Shown: piece after piece, positions 6,057 to 13,030 of the stretch
Position numbering within the stretch: the first letter of the stretch is position 1
Layout: the number at the start of each line of letters is the position of its first letter
Assembly: GCA_007116865.1 (NCBI GenBank)
Contig: SKHR01000095.1
Span: forward strand, 1 to 13,118
Source of the DNA: Marinospirillum sp.
Lineage (GTDB): Bacteria; Pseudomonadota; Gammaproteobacteria; Pseudomonadales; Halomonadaceae
DNA: 13,118 nt
Reading direction: 5' to 3'
Translations under genes and position numbers: made by a program
Notes under the pieces: model-generated
Told to the model about the DNA's origin: nothing
Databases searched by the model: none
What the model saw: only the letters and a program-made list of their open reading frames with translations

Positions 6057-7451
6057 TTAACTTTTTAGCAAACGCGCACGAAAATTGCGCCCTTTCAGCT
6101 TGCCTTCGGTTAACAGCTGTAACGCCCGTTTTGCCTGACGCCGCTCAACCGCGACAAAGGTGCGTCGCGCTGTCACCTGAATTTTGCCGATCTGCGAGCC
6201 CTGCAACTGTTCGCCAGCGGTGAGCGCCCCCAGCACATCACCAGGGCGCAGCTTGTCTTTTTTGCCGCCATCAATCAGCAGAGTTTGCATTGGTGCCGGT
6301 TGAGGCCGCTGCAGCGCTCGATCCACGCGAGGCAAATCCTCCACCACCCATGGCTGAACCGAATCCCCTGCCAGGGCATCCAGACGAAAACTTTCGGCAT
6401 CGGTGAACAGGGTACACGCCAGACCTGTGGCCCCCGCCCGGCCCGTGCGTCCAACCCGATGCACGTGGACTTCAGGGTCCACCGAAACCTGATAATTGAA
6501 AACCGCCTCCACCGAAGCAATATCCAGCCCTCTGGCTGCCACATCGGTGGCGACCAGGATTGCAATGCTTTGATTGGCAAACTGCACCAGGGTTTGATCG
6601 CGTTCGCGCTGTTCCATGTCACCATGCAGTGCCTGAGCACTGAAGCCAGCCTGTGCCAGGGCGTCCGCCACCTGCTGGGTGTCTTTGCGAGTGGTGCAAA
6701 ACACCACGCTCGATTGCGGGGCAAAGTGCAGCAGCAGATCTTGTAATGCACTGAGGCGCTGAGCTTCACTGCTTAGGCGATAAAAATGCTGGCGGATGGT
6801 GGCCGCATCATGCTGGGTTTCCACACTCACCCGCTGCGGATCCCGCAGAGCCCCACTGGCCAGATGGACGGTTTTTTCTGCAAAAGTGGCGCTGAACAGC
6901 AGGGTTTGGCGCGTTTGTGGCAACTGCGCCAGGATTGCATCCAGGGACTCCTGAAAGCCCATATCCAGCATGCGGTCGGCTTCATCCAAAACCAGCGTGC
7001 GCACCTGATCCAACTGCAAGGTTTGCTGACGCAGATGATCTTCAATCCGTCCCGGCGTGCCGACCACCACATGAGCACCGTAAACCAGAGACTGAGCCTG
7101 GGGCGCAAATGGCTGCCCACCACAAAGTGTGAGCACCTTCACATTGGGCAGGCCTCGGGCCAGACGACGCACTTCTTCGGCGACCTGATCAGCCAGCTCT
7201 CGGGTCGGACAAAGCACCAGGGATTGCACCAGCAAACGCTCGACCTCCAGATTGTGCAGCAAACCCAAGGCAAAAGCGGCGGTTTTGCCGGAACCGGTTT
7301 TAGCCTGAACAATCATGTCCTTGCCTGCGACCACACCCGGCAGTGCTTCAGCCTGAACCGGAGTCATGGCGGTATAACCCAGGCTGGGCAGATTACTCAA
7401 CAATTCAGAGCGAAGCGATAAAGTGTCAAAAGCGGTCAAGAGAAAACCCAC
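6057..7451 (-). CDS. dbpA: ATP-dependent RNA helicase DbpA (23S rRNA-specific DEAD-box protein)
   Basis: A DEAD-box helicase of up to 464 residues that closely follows E. coli DbpA, which acts in late assembly of the 50S ribosomal subunit by binding hairpin 92 of 23S rRNA. The Q motif is near 29-33 (MTPVQ). Motif I is AKTGSGKT (50-57), PTREL is at 82-86, TPGR at 132-135, DEAD at 156-159 and SAT at 187-189. ATDVAARGLD is at 301-310 and HRVGRTGRAG at 331-340. The C-terminal RNA-binding domain (from about 388) opens with LLIDGGKKDKLRPGDVLGALT-like sequence, the hallmark that separates DbpA from other DEAD-box proteins. The start is uncertain. The GTG at 7449-7451 is the most upstream possible, with an in-frame TGA two codons before it. 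The TTG at 7437-7439 would start exactly where E. coli DbpA does (MTAFxTL). Neither has a strong ribosome-binding site. Confidence 0.93.
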   Translation of the reverse strand: MGFLLTAFDTLSLRSELLSNLPSLGYTAMTPVQAEALPGVVAGKDMIVQAKTGSGKTAAFALGLLHNLEVERLLVQSLVLCPTRELADQVAEEVRRLARGLPNVKVLTLCGGQPFAPQAQSLVYGAHVVVGTPGRIEDHLRQQTLQLDQVRTLVLDEADRMLDMGFQESLDAILAQLPQTRQTLLFSATFAEKTVHLASGALRDPQRVSVETQHDAATIRQHFYRLSSEAQRLSALQDLLLHFAPQSSVVFCTTRKDTQQVADALAQAGFSAQALHGDMEQRERDQTLVQFANQSIAILVATDVAARGLDIASVEAVFNYQVSVDPEVHVHRVGRTGRAGATGLACTLFTDAESFRLDALAGDSVQPWVVEDLPRVDRALQRPQPAPMQTLLIDGGKKDKLRPGDVLGALTAGEQLQGSQIGKIQVTARRTFVAVERRQAKRALQLLTEGKLKGRNFRARLLKS

Positions 7452-7484
7452 GTGTCAGTGATATCAAGGAGCGCGAGCCTAACA

Positions 7485-7520
7485 TAAAAAAGCCGACCCA
7501 GTGAGATTCCGGGTCGGCTT
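7485..7520 (-). terminator. Intrinsic terminator of the etfBA operon
   Basis: Perfect 10-bp arms AAGCCGACCC (7490-7499) and GGGTCGGCTT (7511-7520) surround an 11-base loop. On the minus strand the GC-rich stem is followed by a run of six T (7486-7491) just after etfA, whose stop is about 25 bases away. Its far side lies only about 35 bases before the dbpA start. Confidence 0.92.
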
Positions 7521-7544
7521 CTTCAATACCAGGATGCGCTAGGC

Positions 7545-8471
7545 TTAAAGCTGCTGCTCCAGTGCAGGCACGGCTTCAAACAAATCCGCGACCAGACCAT
7601 AGTCCGCCACCTGGAAGATTGGGGCTTCTTCATCCTTGTTGATCGCAACGATCACCTTGGAATCCTTCATCCCCGCCAGATGCTGAATCGCACCGGAAAT
7701 ACCAGCAGCAATATACAGCTGGGGTGCCACGATCTTACCGGTTTGACCAACCTGCAAATCATTAGGCACATAACCGGCATCCACAGCCGCACGTGAAGCA
7801 CCCACGGCACCGCCGAGCTTATCGGCCAGCTTGTAGATCAGCTCAAAGTTTTCCGCACTGCCAACACCACGGCCACCAGACACAACCACACCCGCAGCGG
7901 TCAGTTCAGGACGATCCGAGGCGGCCAGCTCTTCACCAACAAAGCTCGACAAGCCTGCATCGGTATCCTGTGCCAGGGCTTCAACAGCCGCAGCGCCCGT
8001 GTCAGCAACAGGATCAAAAGAAGTCCCGCGAACGGTGATCACCTTGATTGCATCACTACTTTGCACGGTCGCGATCGCGTTACCGGCATAGATTGGGCGC
8101 TTGAAGGTGTCGGCGCTTTCTACGCTGATGATCTCAGAGATTTGCGCCACATCCAGCAAAGCAGCCGCACGAGGCATGATGTTTTTGCCATTCACAGTGG
8201 CCGGTGCCAGCAGGTGAGTGTAGTTTTTGCCCAGCTCACCCAACAGCTGTGCCACATTTTCGGCCAACTGGTGTGCATAGGCGGGCTTGTCAGCCACCAG
8301 CACCTTGCTCACGCCGTCCAGTTTTGCCGCTGCATCGGCCGCAGCCTGGCAAGCCTCACCGGCGACCAGCACATGGATGTCACCACCGATTGCTTTAGCC
8401 GCAGCAACCACATTCGCCGTGACAGGCGCCAACTCACTATTGTGATGTTCTGCTACAACGAGAATGCTCAT
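7545..8471 (-). CDS. etfA: Electron transfer flavoprotein alpha subunit
   Basis: A 308-residue ETF alpha subunit, which forms a heterodimer with EtfB holding one FAD and one AMP. It collects electrons from acyl-CoA and related dehydrogenases in the cytoplasm and passes them to ETF:ubiquinone oxidoreductase. The N-terminal alpha/beta domain (1-about 185) carries ILVVAEHHNSEL. The C-terminal FAD domain carries SGGRGVGSAENF (198-209), GASRAAVDAGY (224-234), VGQTGKIVAPQLYIAAGISG (241-260) and the end motif INKDEEAPIFQVADYGLVAD (277-296), all typical of ETF alpha. The start ATG shares one base with the etfB stop (TGATG), with a GGTGG ribosome-binding sequence inside etfB, so the subunits are translationally coupled. 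A strong intrinsic terminator follows. Confidence 0.97.
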   Translation of the reverse strand: MSILVVAEHHNSELAPVTANVVAAAKAIGGDIHVLVAGEACQAAADAAAKLDGVSKVLVADKPAYAHQLAENVAQLLGELGKNYTHLLAPATVNGKNIMPRAAALLDVAQISEIISVESADTFKRPIYAGNAIATVQSSDAIKVITVRGTSFDPVADTGAAAVEALAQDTDAGLSSFVGEELAASDRPELTAAGVVVSGGRGVGSAENFELIYKLADKLGGAVGASRAAVDAGYVPNDLQVGQTGKIVAPQLYIAAGISGAIQHLAGMKDSKVIVAINKDEEAPIFQVADYGLVADLFEAVPALEQQL

Positions 8472-9220
8472 CAGACCACCTTCGCTTCATTTTTCAGTTT
8501 ATCGACCAGCGCTTCAACACTGTCCACCTTGATGCCCGCAGAGCGCTCTGCAGGTGGCTCAACCTTCAGTGTTTTCAGGTTAGAACTGAGTTCAACGCCA
8601 TAATCTGCAGGGGACTTCACATCCAACTGCTTTTTCTTGGCTTTCATGATATCCGGCAACTTGGCATAACGCGGCTCATTCAAGCGCAGGTCGGCACTGA
8701 TGACCGCAGGCAGTTTGACTTCAATCGTCTGTAAACCACCGTCAATCTCACGCTTCACTTTGGCCTTATCACCCTCGATGGTGACTTCAGAGGCAAAGGT
8801 CGCCTGAGCAAGGCCTGTCAGTGCTGACAGCATTTGTGCGGTCTGGTTATTATCGGTATCAATCGACTGCTTGCCGACCAAAACCACCTGTGGCTGTTCT
8901 TCTTCAACCACCTTGGCCAGCAGCTTGGCAGCCGCCAGAGAGTCAACCTTCTCATCGGTTTCGATCAGAATGCTGCGATCAACGCCCAGTGCCATTGCGG
9001 TACGCAGTTGTTCCTGCGCATTTTTAGGGCCGATAGAGACAGCCACCAACTCAGTCGCAACACCCTTTTCTTTCAGGCGAACCGCTTCTTCAACAGCGAT
9101 CTCACAAAAAGGGTTCATCGACATTTTGACATTCGCCAGATCAACATCTGACTGATCCGCTTTCACACGAACCTTTACGTTGTAATCAACGACACGTTTA
9201 ACAGCGACAAGAACCTTCAT
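8471..9220 (-). CDS. etfB: Electron transfer flavoprotein beta subunit
   Basis: A 249-residue ETF beta subunit that binds AMP and partners EtfA. It opens MKVLVAVKRVVDYNVKVRV. The adenine-nucleotide motif VGKQSIDTDNNQT lies near 117-129, and the ETF-beta signature stretch VKREIDGGLQTIEVKLPAVI, followed by a DLRLNEPRYAKLPDIMKAKK segment, lies near 155-200. The latter is the loop region involved in docking to dehydrogenases. The start chosen has GGAG six bases upstream and gives the standard N-terminus. A reading frame 22 codons longer exists upstream but adds a Cys/Arg-rich stretch foreign to the family. It is first in the etfBA operon and divergent from the ETF-QO gene. Confidence 0.97.
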   Translation of the reverse strand: MKVLVAVKRVVDYNVKVRVKADQSDVDLANVKMSMNPFCEIAVEEAVRLKEKGVATELVAVSIGPKNAQEQLRTAMALGVDRSILIETDEKVDSLAAAKLLAKVVEEEQPQVVLVGKQSIDTDNNQTAQMLSALTGLAQATFASEVTIEGDKAKVKREIDGGLQTIEVKLPAVISADLRLNEPRYAKLPDIMKAKKKQLDVKSPADYGVELSSNLKTLKVEPPAERSAGIKVDSVEALVDKLKNEAKVV

Positions 9221-9316
9221 AGATTCTCCGTATTTACAGTGGTTGAACCAGCAAACCGAGCGGCGCTTCGGCCTGCAACTAAACAATCAAGATCAATAGA
9301 AACACTCTACCAGCAG

Positions 9317-9345
9317 ATGATGACTGCAAGCCAGCTTTCAGTCAA
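9317..9345 (-). promoter_or_regulatory. Candidate etfBA promoter with embedded 24-base inverted repeat
   Basis: On the minus strand TTGACT (9340-9345) and CATCAT (9317-9322) are 17 bases apart, five and four matches of six to sigma-70. A near-perfect dyad at 9321-9344 occupies the spacer: arms TGACTGCAAGC and GCTTTCAGTCA around a 2-base centre, with 10 of 11 pairs symmetrical. This is a typical repressor position. The regulator is unknown. The start would be near 9310, leaving a leader of about 90 bases. Confidence 0.4.
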
Positions 9346-9358
9346 ACGTCATCCTAAA

Positions 9359-9387
9359 CTGACCAGTCACACTTTTACCTCTATAAT
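9359..9387 (+). promoter_or_regulatory. Candidate ETF-QO promoter P1
   Basis: CTGACC (9359-9364) and a perfect TATAAT (9382-9387) are separated by 17 bases. Transcription would start near 9394, about 130 bases before the ETF-QO start codon. Confidence 0.5.
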
Positions 9388-9404
9388 GGGTGCAGAGAAG
9401 GGTA

Positions 9405-9433
9405 TTGACCTAAAACAAACGACCGTTTTAAAT
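9405..9433 (+). promoter_or_regulatory. Candidate ETF-QO promoter P2 with PsrA-like operator
   Basis: TTGACC (9405-9410) and TTAAAT (9428-9433) are 17 bases apart, five and four matches of six. The spacer holds the inverted repeat TAAAAC-N8-GTTTTA (9411-9430), which contains CAAAC-GACC-GTTTT. That differs at one end base from the (C/G)AAAC-N2-4-GTTT(G/C) motif described for the fatty-acid-responsive repressor PsrA of Pseudomonas. The boxes and dyad are seen; PsrA binding is inference from the motif and from the role of ETF in fatty-acid oxidation. Confidence 0.45.
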
Positions 9434-9524
9434 AGACTTTAGCACTTCCAGCCCTGAAATCAAGCGGTCTATCAGGGTGGTTGATAAACAAGATAACAAA
9501 CTGACTCGTCTGAGGAGGCACGCT

Positions 9525-11177
9525 GTGGAACGCGAATCTATGGAATTTGATGTACTCATTGTCGGCGCTGGCCCAGCTGGCCTGTCCGCTGCAATTCGCC
9601 TGAAGCAACAGGCCAATGAAGCCGGCCAGGAACTGGAAATCTGTGTGGTCGAAAAAGGCTCCGAAGTCGGTGCACATATCCTGTCCGGCGCGGTGATCGA
9701 ACCCCGTGCCTTAGATGAGCTCTTTCCCGACTGGAAAGAAAAAGGCGCACCACTGAACAGCCCTGTCACCCGGGATGATGTCTATCTACTGCGCAATGAA
9801 ACCGCCGGTATCAAGCTGCCTGGCTTTGCCGTGCCACGCACCATGCACAACCATGGCAACTACATCGTCAGCCTTGGCAATCTGACCCGCTGGCTGGGTG
9901 AGCAGGCCGAAGCGCTGGAAGTCAACGTATTCCCTGGTTTCCCAGCGGCTGAAATCATTTTTGGTGAAGACAACCAGGTTCAAGGTGTCATCACCGGCGA
10001 TATGGGCATAGGTGCCGACGGTCAGCCAAAAGACAGCTTCACGCCCGGCATGGAGCTGCGCGCCAAATACACCCTGTTTGCTGAAGGGGTGCGCGGTCAT
10101 CTGGGCAAACAGCTGATCAACCAGTTCAAACTGGATGAAGGCAAAGACCCTCAGCACTATGGTATTGGCATCAAAGAACTCTGGGAAATTGACCCGGAGA
10201 AACACCAGCAAGGTCTGGTGGTTCACGGTTCTGGCTGGCCGCTGAGCGGAGATACCCACGGCGGTTTCTTCCTCTATCATGATGAGAACAACCAGGTCGA
10301 AGTCGGTCTGATCGTTGATCTGTCCTACTCCAACCCACACCTCTCCCCTTTTGATGAGTTCCAGCGTCTTAAGCATCATCCAGTGCTCAAGCAGTATCTG
10401 GAAGGCGGCAAGCGGGTATCCTACGGAGCCAGAGCCATCACCAAAGGCGGCTATAACTGCCTGCCCAAAATGACCTTCCCCGGTGGTTTGCTGATCGGCT
10501 GTAATGCAGGCACGCTGAACTTCTCCAAAATCAAAGGTGTTCACACCGCAATGAAATCCGGCATGCTGGCAGCCGAAGCGGTTTTTGAAGTCCTCAGTCA
10601 AGGTGATGAAGGCGGCAAAGAGCTGACCAGCTACACCGAAAAATGGGAAAACAGCTGGGCCAACGAAGAACTCCAAAGCTCACGTAACTTTGGTCCGGCC
10701 ATGCACAAGTACGGCACCTTCCTGGGTGGCACGTTCAACTTCATTGACCAGAACATTTTCCGTGGCAAGCTGCCGATCACCCTGCATGACACCAAGGCTG
10801 ATCATGAGCAGCTCAAACTGGCCAGCGAGTGCGAGAAAATCAATTATCCCAAGCCTGATGGCAAGCTCAGCTTCGACAAGCTCTCATCGGTATTCTTGTC
10901 CAATGCCCTGCATGAAGAAGATCAGCCCTGTCACCTGCGCCTGACCGACCCGGAGCTGCCGCTTCGTGACAACCTTCCCAAGTACGACGAACCCGCTCAA
11001 CGCTACTGCCCAGCCGGAGTGTATGAAGTGGTTGAGGGTGATGATGGACAACCTAAGTTCCAGATCAACTTCTCCAACTGTGTTCACTGTAAAACCTGTG
11101 ATATCAAAGATCCGGCCCAGAACATTACCTGGGTCACACCAGAAGGCGGCGGTGGCCCCACCTACCCCAACATGTGA
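9525..11177 (+). CDS. etfD: Electron transfer flavoprotein-ubiquinone oxidoreductase (ETF-QO)
   Basis: A 550-residue membrane-associated ETF-QO with FAD and a 4Fe-4S cluster. It takes electrons from reduced ETF and delivers them to ubiquinone in the inner membrane. The N-terminal FAD fold carries VLIVGAGPAGLSAA (GAGPAG at 14-19), followed by VEKGSEVGAHILSGAV. The mid-region has the SYSNPHLSPFDEFQR and YGARAITKGG stretches of the family. The C-terminal cluster domain holds Cys495 in RYCPAGVYEV and Cys519, Cys522 and Cys525 in NCVHCKTC. It ends in the usual GGPTYPNM. The start is the GTG at 9525, because AGGAGG lies six bases upstream and the N-terminus MERESMEFDVLIVGAG matches the Pseudomonas protein. 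A GTG 48 bases further up was rejected. It is divergent from etfBA, which encodes its electron donor. Symbol use varies (etfD, etf-QO). Confidence 0.97.
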   Translation: MERESMEFDVLIVGAGPAGLSAAIRLKQQANEAGQELEICVVEKGSEVGAHILSGAVIEPRALDELFPDWKEKGAPLNSPVTRDDVYLLRNETAGIKLPGFAVPRTMHNHGNYIVSLGNLTRWLGEQAEALEVNVFPGFPAAEIIFGEDNQVQGVITGDMGIGADGQPKDSFTPGMELRAKYTLFAEGVRGHLGKQLINQFKLDEGKDPQHYGIGIKELWEIDPEKHQQGLVVHGSGWPLSGDTHGGFFLYHDENNQVEVGLIVDLSYSNPHLSPFDEFQRLKHHPVLKQYLEGGKRVSYGARAITKGGYNCLPKMTFPGGLLIGCNAGTLNFSKIKGVHTAMKSGMLAAEAVFEVLSQGDEGGKELTSYTEKWENSWANEELQSSRNFGPAMHKYGTFLGGTFNFIDQNIFRGKLPITLHDTKADHEQLKLASECEKINYPKPDGKLSFDKLSSVFLSNALHEEDQPCHLRLTDPELPLRDNLPKYDEPAQRYCPAGVYEVVEGDDGQPKFQINFSNCVHCKTCDIKDPAQNITWVTPEGGGGPTYPNM

Positions 11178-11190
11178 TCTGCGCAATCGC

Positions 11191-11220
11191 AAACCGGCCT
11201 CTTCATGAGGCCGGTTTTTT
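11191..11220 (+). terminator. Intrinsic terminator of the ETF-QO gene
   Basis: Perfect 11-bp arms AAACCGGCCTC (11191-11201) and GAGGCCGGTTT (11207-11217) with loop TTCAT, followed by a T-run to 11220, 14 bases after the stop codon. On the minus strand the stem is followed only by TTTGCG, so it probably stops transcription of the convergent MATE gene less well. Confidence 0.95.
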
Positions 11221-11241
11221 ATCTTGATCCACCCTGGTCTT

Positions 11242-12591
11242 TTAAGGCGTCAGACGCTTGCGGTTGGTTCTGAACAGCAACCAAACCGCCACCCCCAGGG
11301 TCAGAAATTCAGCCAAAGGAATCGCTGCCCAAACCCCCGTGATATCGAAAAACCGAGGCAAGAGCATCACCCCGGCCAGCAAGAAAATAAAACCACGCAG
11401 CAGAGCGATCACCATGGAGCTTTTGGCTTCTCCCAGGGCAGTAAAATAAGCGGTGATCAGCAGGTTCAGGCCATTCACCAAAAACACGAATGCAAACACA
11501 CTCAGCCCGTCGACTGCCAACTGAAACGCCAGACCCTCCTTGGCAGCAAAAAATAGCCCCACCGCATACCCCCCAAATAACTGCAGCAGGACAAATATCA
11601 GCAAGCCAATACTCATGTTCACCATCGCGGCAAAGCGAAACAACTGCTTCACTCGCTGAATATTTTTTGCCCCATAGTGATAACCCAGCACCGGAATCAA
11701 GCCGTCGGAAATACCTAAAAACAACAGCACACAGGTAAAATTGATGTAATTGATCGCAGTGAAAGCCGCCACCCCGTCAGCGCCCAGCAACTGCACCACT
11801 GTCAAATTAATGATCAGAATGCTCACCGCCGCAGCCATTTCAGACATGCCTTCTGATGAGCCGTTGTAGGCCGCATGGCGCAACAAAGGCCACCGAAAAC
11901 GCCCTTTAAACATCGAAAGCCGCTGCTTTGAGTGAAAAGTGATTCGACTGGAAACCAGCAACGCCAAAGAAAAAGCAATCCCGGTCGCAATGCTGGCGCC
12001 AGCGGTTCCCCAGTCCAGCACCACCACAAAAAACAGGCTTAACACAATATTGACCACCACCGCCGAAGACATGATGACCATCGAGAATTTAGGATGCCCC
12101 AGCGCCTTGAGCATCACATCGGAATAAAAACACAGCATCAGCGGCAGGATGAACAGCAACAACCCTTGCAGATACGCCAAGGAATAGGGAAACAAACGTT
12201 CATCAGCCCCCATCAGGCGCACCATCGTTGCCGCAAAGACCAGCGACACCAGTGTCATCACCAGGCCCACGACCACCAAGGCCCAAAAGCCCGTTGTCAT
12301 GGCATCCTGCGCCCTGGGCAGGTTCTGCTCACCCAGCCCTCGACTGACCAGGGTCTGACTACCGATTCCGACCACCAAAGCCAACACCATGATCAGACTG
12401 AACAAAGGCAAGATGATGTTGATCCCACCCAGGGCATCTGAGCCCAGATAGTTGCCCACCACCACGCCATCGACCAGGTTTTGCAGCCCAAAAAACACCA
12501 TGGTGACCACGCTGGGCAAGGCATAGGTCAAAAACAATCGACTGATCGGAGCCTGATTGAGTAAGTACGGGTTGTCTAGATTGCTTTTCAC
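11242..12591 (-). CDS. MATE family efflux transporter (MepA-like)
   Basis: A 449-residue, very hydrophobic protein with about 12 predicted membrane helices in two similar halves, matching the multidrug and toxic compound extrusion family. These transporters export cationic drugs, dyes or metabolites in exchange for Na+ or H+. Family features include PISRLFLTYALPSVVTMVFF at the N-terminus, the NLVDGVVVGNYLGSDALGG stretch (about 38-56), and GIGSQTLVSRGLGEQN (about 75-90), which matches the MepA/NorM 'G.gt..s..lG...' loop. The second half opens around residue 240 with the amphipathic EGMSEMAAAV helix and continues with GISDGLIPVLGYHYGAKN (about 298-315). The start is a GTG with a weak ribosome-binding site. 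The next Met is residue 31, inside the first helix, so the GTG is preferred. It begins five bases after the stop of the LprI-like gene, so the two are probably cotranscribed. The substrate cannot be told from sequence. Confidence 0.92.
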   Translation of the reverse strand: MKSNLDNPYLLNQAPISRLFLTYALPSVVTMVFFGLQNLVDGVVVGNYLGSDALGGINIILPLFSLIMVLALVVGIGSQTLVSRGLGEQNLPRAQDAMTTGFWALVVVGLVMTLVSLVFAATMVRLMGADERLFPYSLAYLQGLLLFILPLMLCFYSDVMLKALGHPKFSMVIMSSAVVVNIVLSLFFVVVLDWGTAGASIATGIAFSLALLVSSRITFHSKQRLSMFKGRFRWPLLRHAAYNGSSEGMSEMAAAVSILIINLTVVQLLGADGVAAFTAINYINFTCVLLFLGISDGLIPVLGYHYGAKNIQRVKQLFRFAAMVNMSIGLLIFVLLQLFGGYAVGLFFAAKEGLAFQLAVDGLSVFAFVFLVNGLNLLITAYFTALGEAKSSMVIALLRGFIFLLAGVMLLPRFFDITGVWAAIPLAEFLTLGVAVWLLFRTNRKRLTP

Positions 12592-12596
12592 ACAAG

Positions 12597-13019
12597 TTAC
12601 CGGGCTGGCTCAGGTAAAACAGGCGGAGTTGAATCCATGTGGGTCAAAAAGCTCTGCCATAACTCATGGGTGCGCTGGCGGGTCAAGCGAATCCCGCAAG
12701 AGATCGCAAGTGTGTTACGAATTGAGCCTTCGCGCCAATAGGTGTAAATGGAGCCACAATGACTATCGGCATAGGTTTCCCAGTCCTGCTGAGCCGCACG
12801 GATTTCATCCACAAGCAGCGGATCTTCCTTGTGACGAGCATAAATCACATCCAAATACCGCGCCAGTTCGGCCCAAGCCAAGTCAAACTCCTGGCCTAGG
12901 CACTCATTCACTTCAAGCGTCGAGACCGCCTGTTCGCAGTCCACCCCCTTCTCTTCAGCCGCCAGTGCAAAAGAAAAAATACTCGCGCCCAGCAGCACCC
13001 ACCGAATTCCCTTTATCAT
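12597..13019 (-). CDS. Exported LprI-like (DUF1311) small protein
   Basis: A 140-residue protein with a signal peptide: KGIRW, then a hydrophobic core to about residue 20 (SFALA), with likely cleavage after Ala20 or Ala21. The mature part matches the DUF1311/LprI N-terminal family pattern. Cys28 and Cys40 lie in a DCEQ...VNECLGQEF segment, the LDVIY helix follows, and next come the family core RAAQQDWETYADSHC with Cys88 and a fourth Cys108. The four cysteines probably form disulfides in the periplasm. The family includes the mycobacterial lysozyme inhibitor LprI and many uncharacterised secreted proteins, so lysozyme inhibition here is only a possibility. The ATG has AAAGGA about eight bases upstream. 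It sits directly before the MATE gene and 11 bases after an upstream partial gene, suggesting one operon. Confidence 0.8.
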   Translation of the reverse strand: MIKGIRWVLLGASIFSFALAAEEKGVDCEQAVSTLEVNECLGQEFDLAWAELARYLDVIYARHKEDPLLVDEIRAAQQDWETYADSHCGSIYTYWREGSIRNTLAISCGIRLTRQRTHELWQSFLTHMDSTPPVLPEPAR

Positions 13020-13030
13020 CGCCTGATCCT

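Larger units (their letters stand above)
9221..9524. promoter_or_regulatory. etfB/ETF-QO divergent regulatory region
   Basis: This 304-base region has no supported gene; a 67-codon open frame at 9239-9442 has no recognisable content. It holds candidate promoters on both strands and two inverted repeats, listed separately. Their layout suggests that etfBA and the ETF-QO gene are controlled together from this shared region. Confidence 0.7.

Noticed and set aside
6786..7421. Open frame of 211 codons antisense to dbpA
   Set aside because: Shadow of the DbpA coding sequence with no recognisable domains.
9221..9286. Longer EtfB N-terminus
   Set aside because: The extra 22 residues are foreign to the family, and the ATG at 9220 has GGAG six bases upstream and starts MKVLVAVKRV as other EtfB proteins do.
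9239..9442. 67-codon open frame in the etfB/ETF-QO intergenic region
   Set aside because: No recognisable content and it runs across the candidate promoters and both dyads; most likely chance.
9477..9524. Longer ETF-QO N-terminus from the GTG at 9477
   Set aside because: AGGAGG lies six bases before the GTG at 9525, and the MERESMEFD start matches homologues.
9786..10676. Long open frame (296 codons) antisense to the ETF-QO gene
   Set aside because: It lies wholly inside a firmly identified gene, has no ribosome-binding context or family features, and reflects the codon bias of the real gene.
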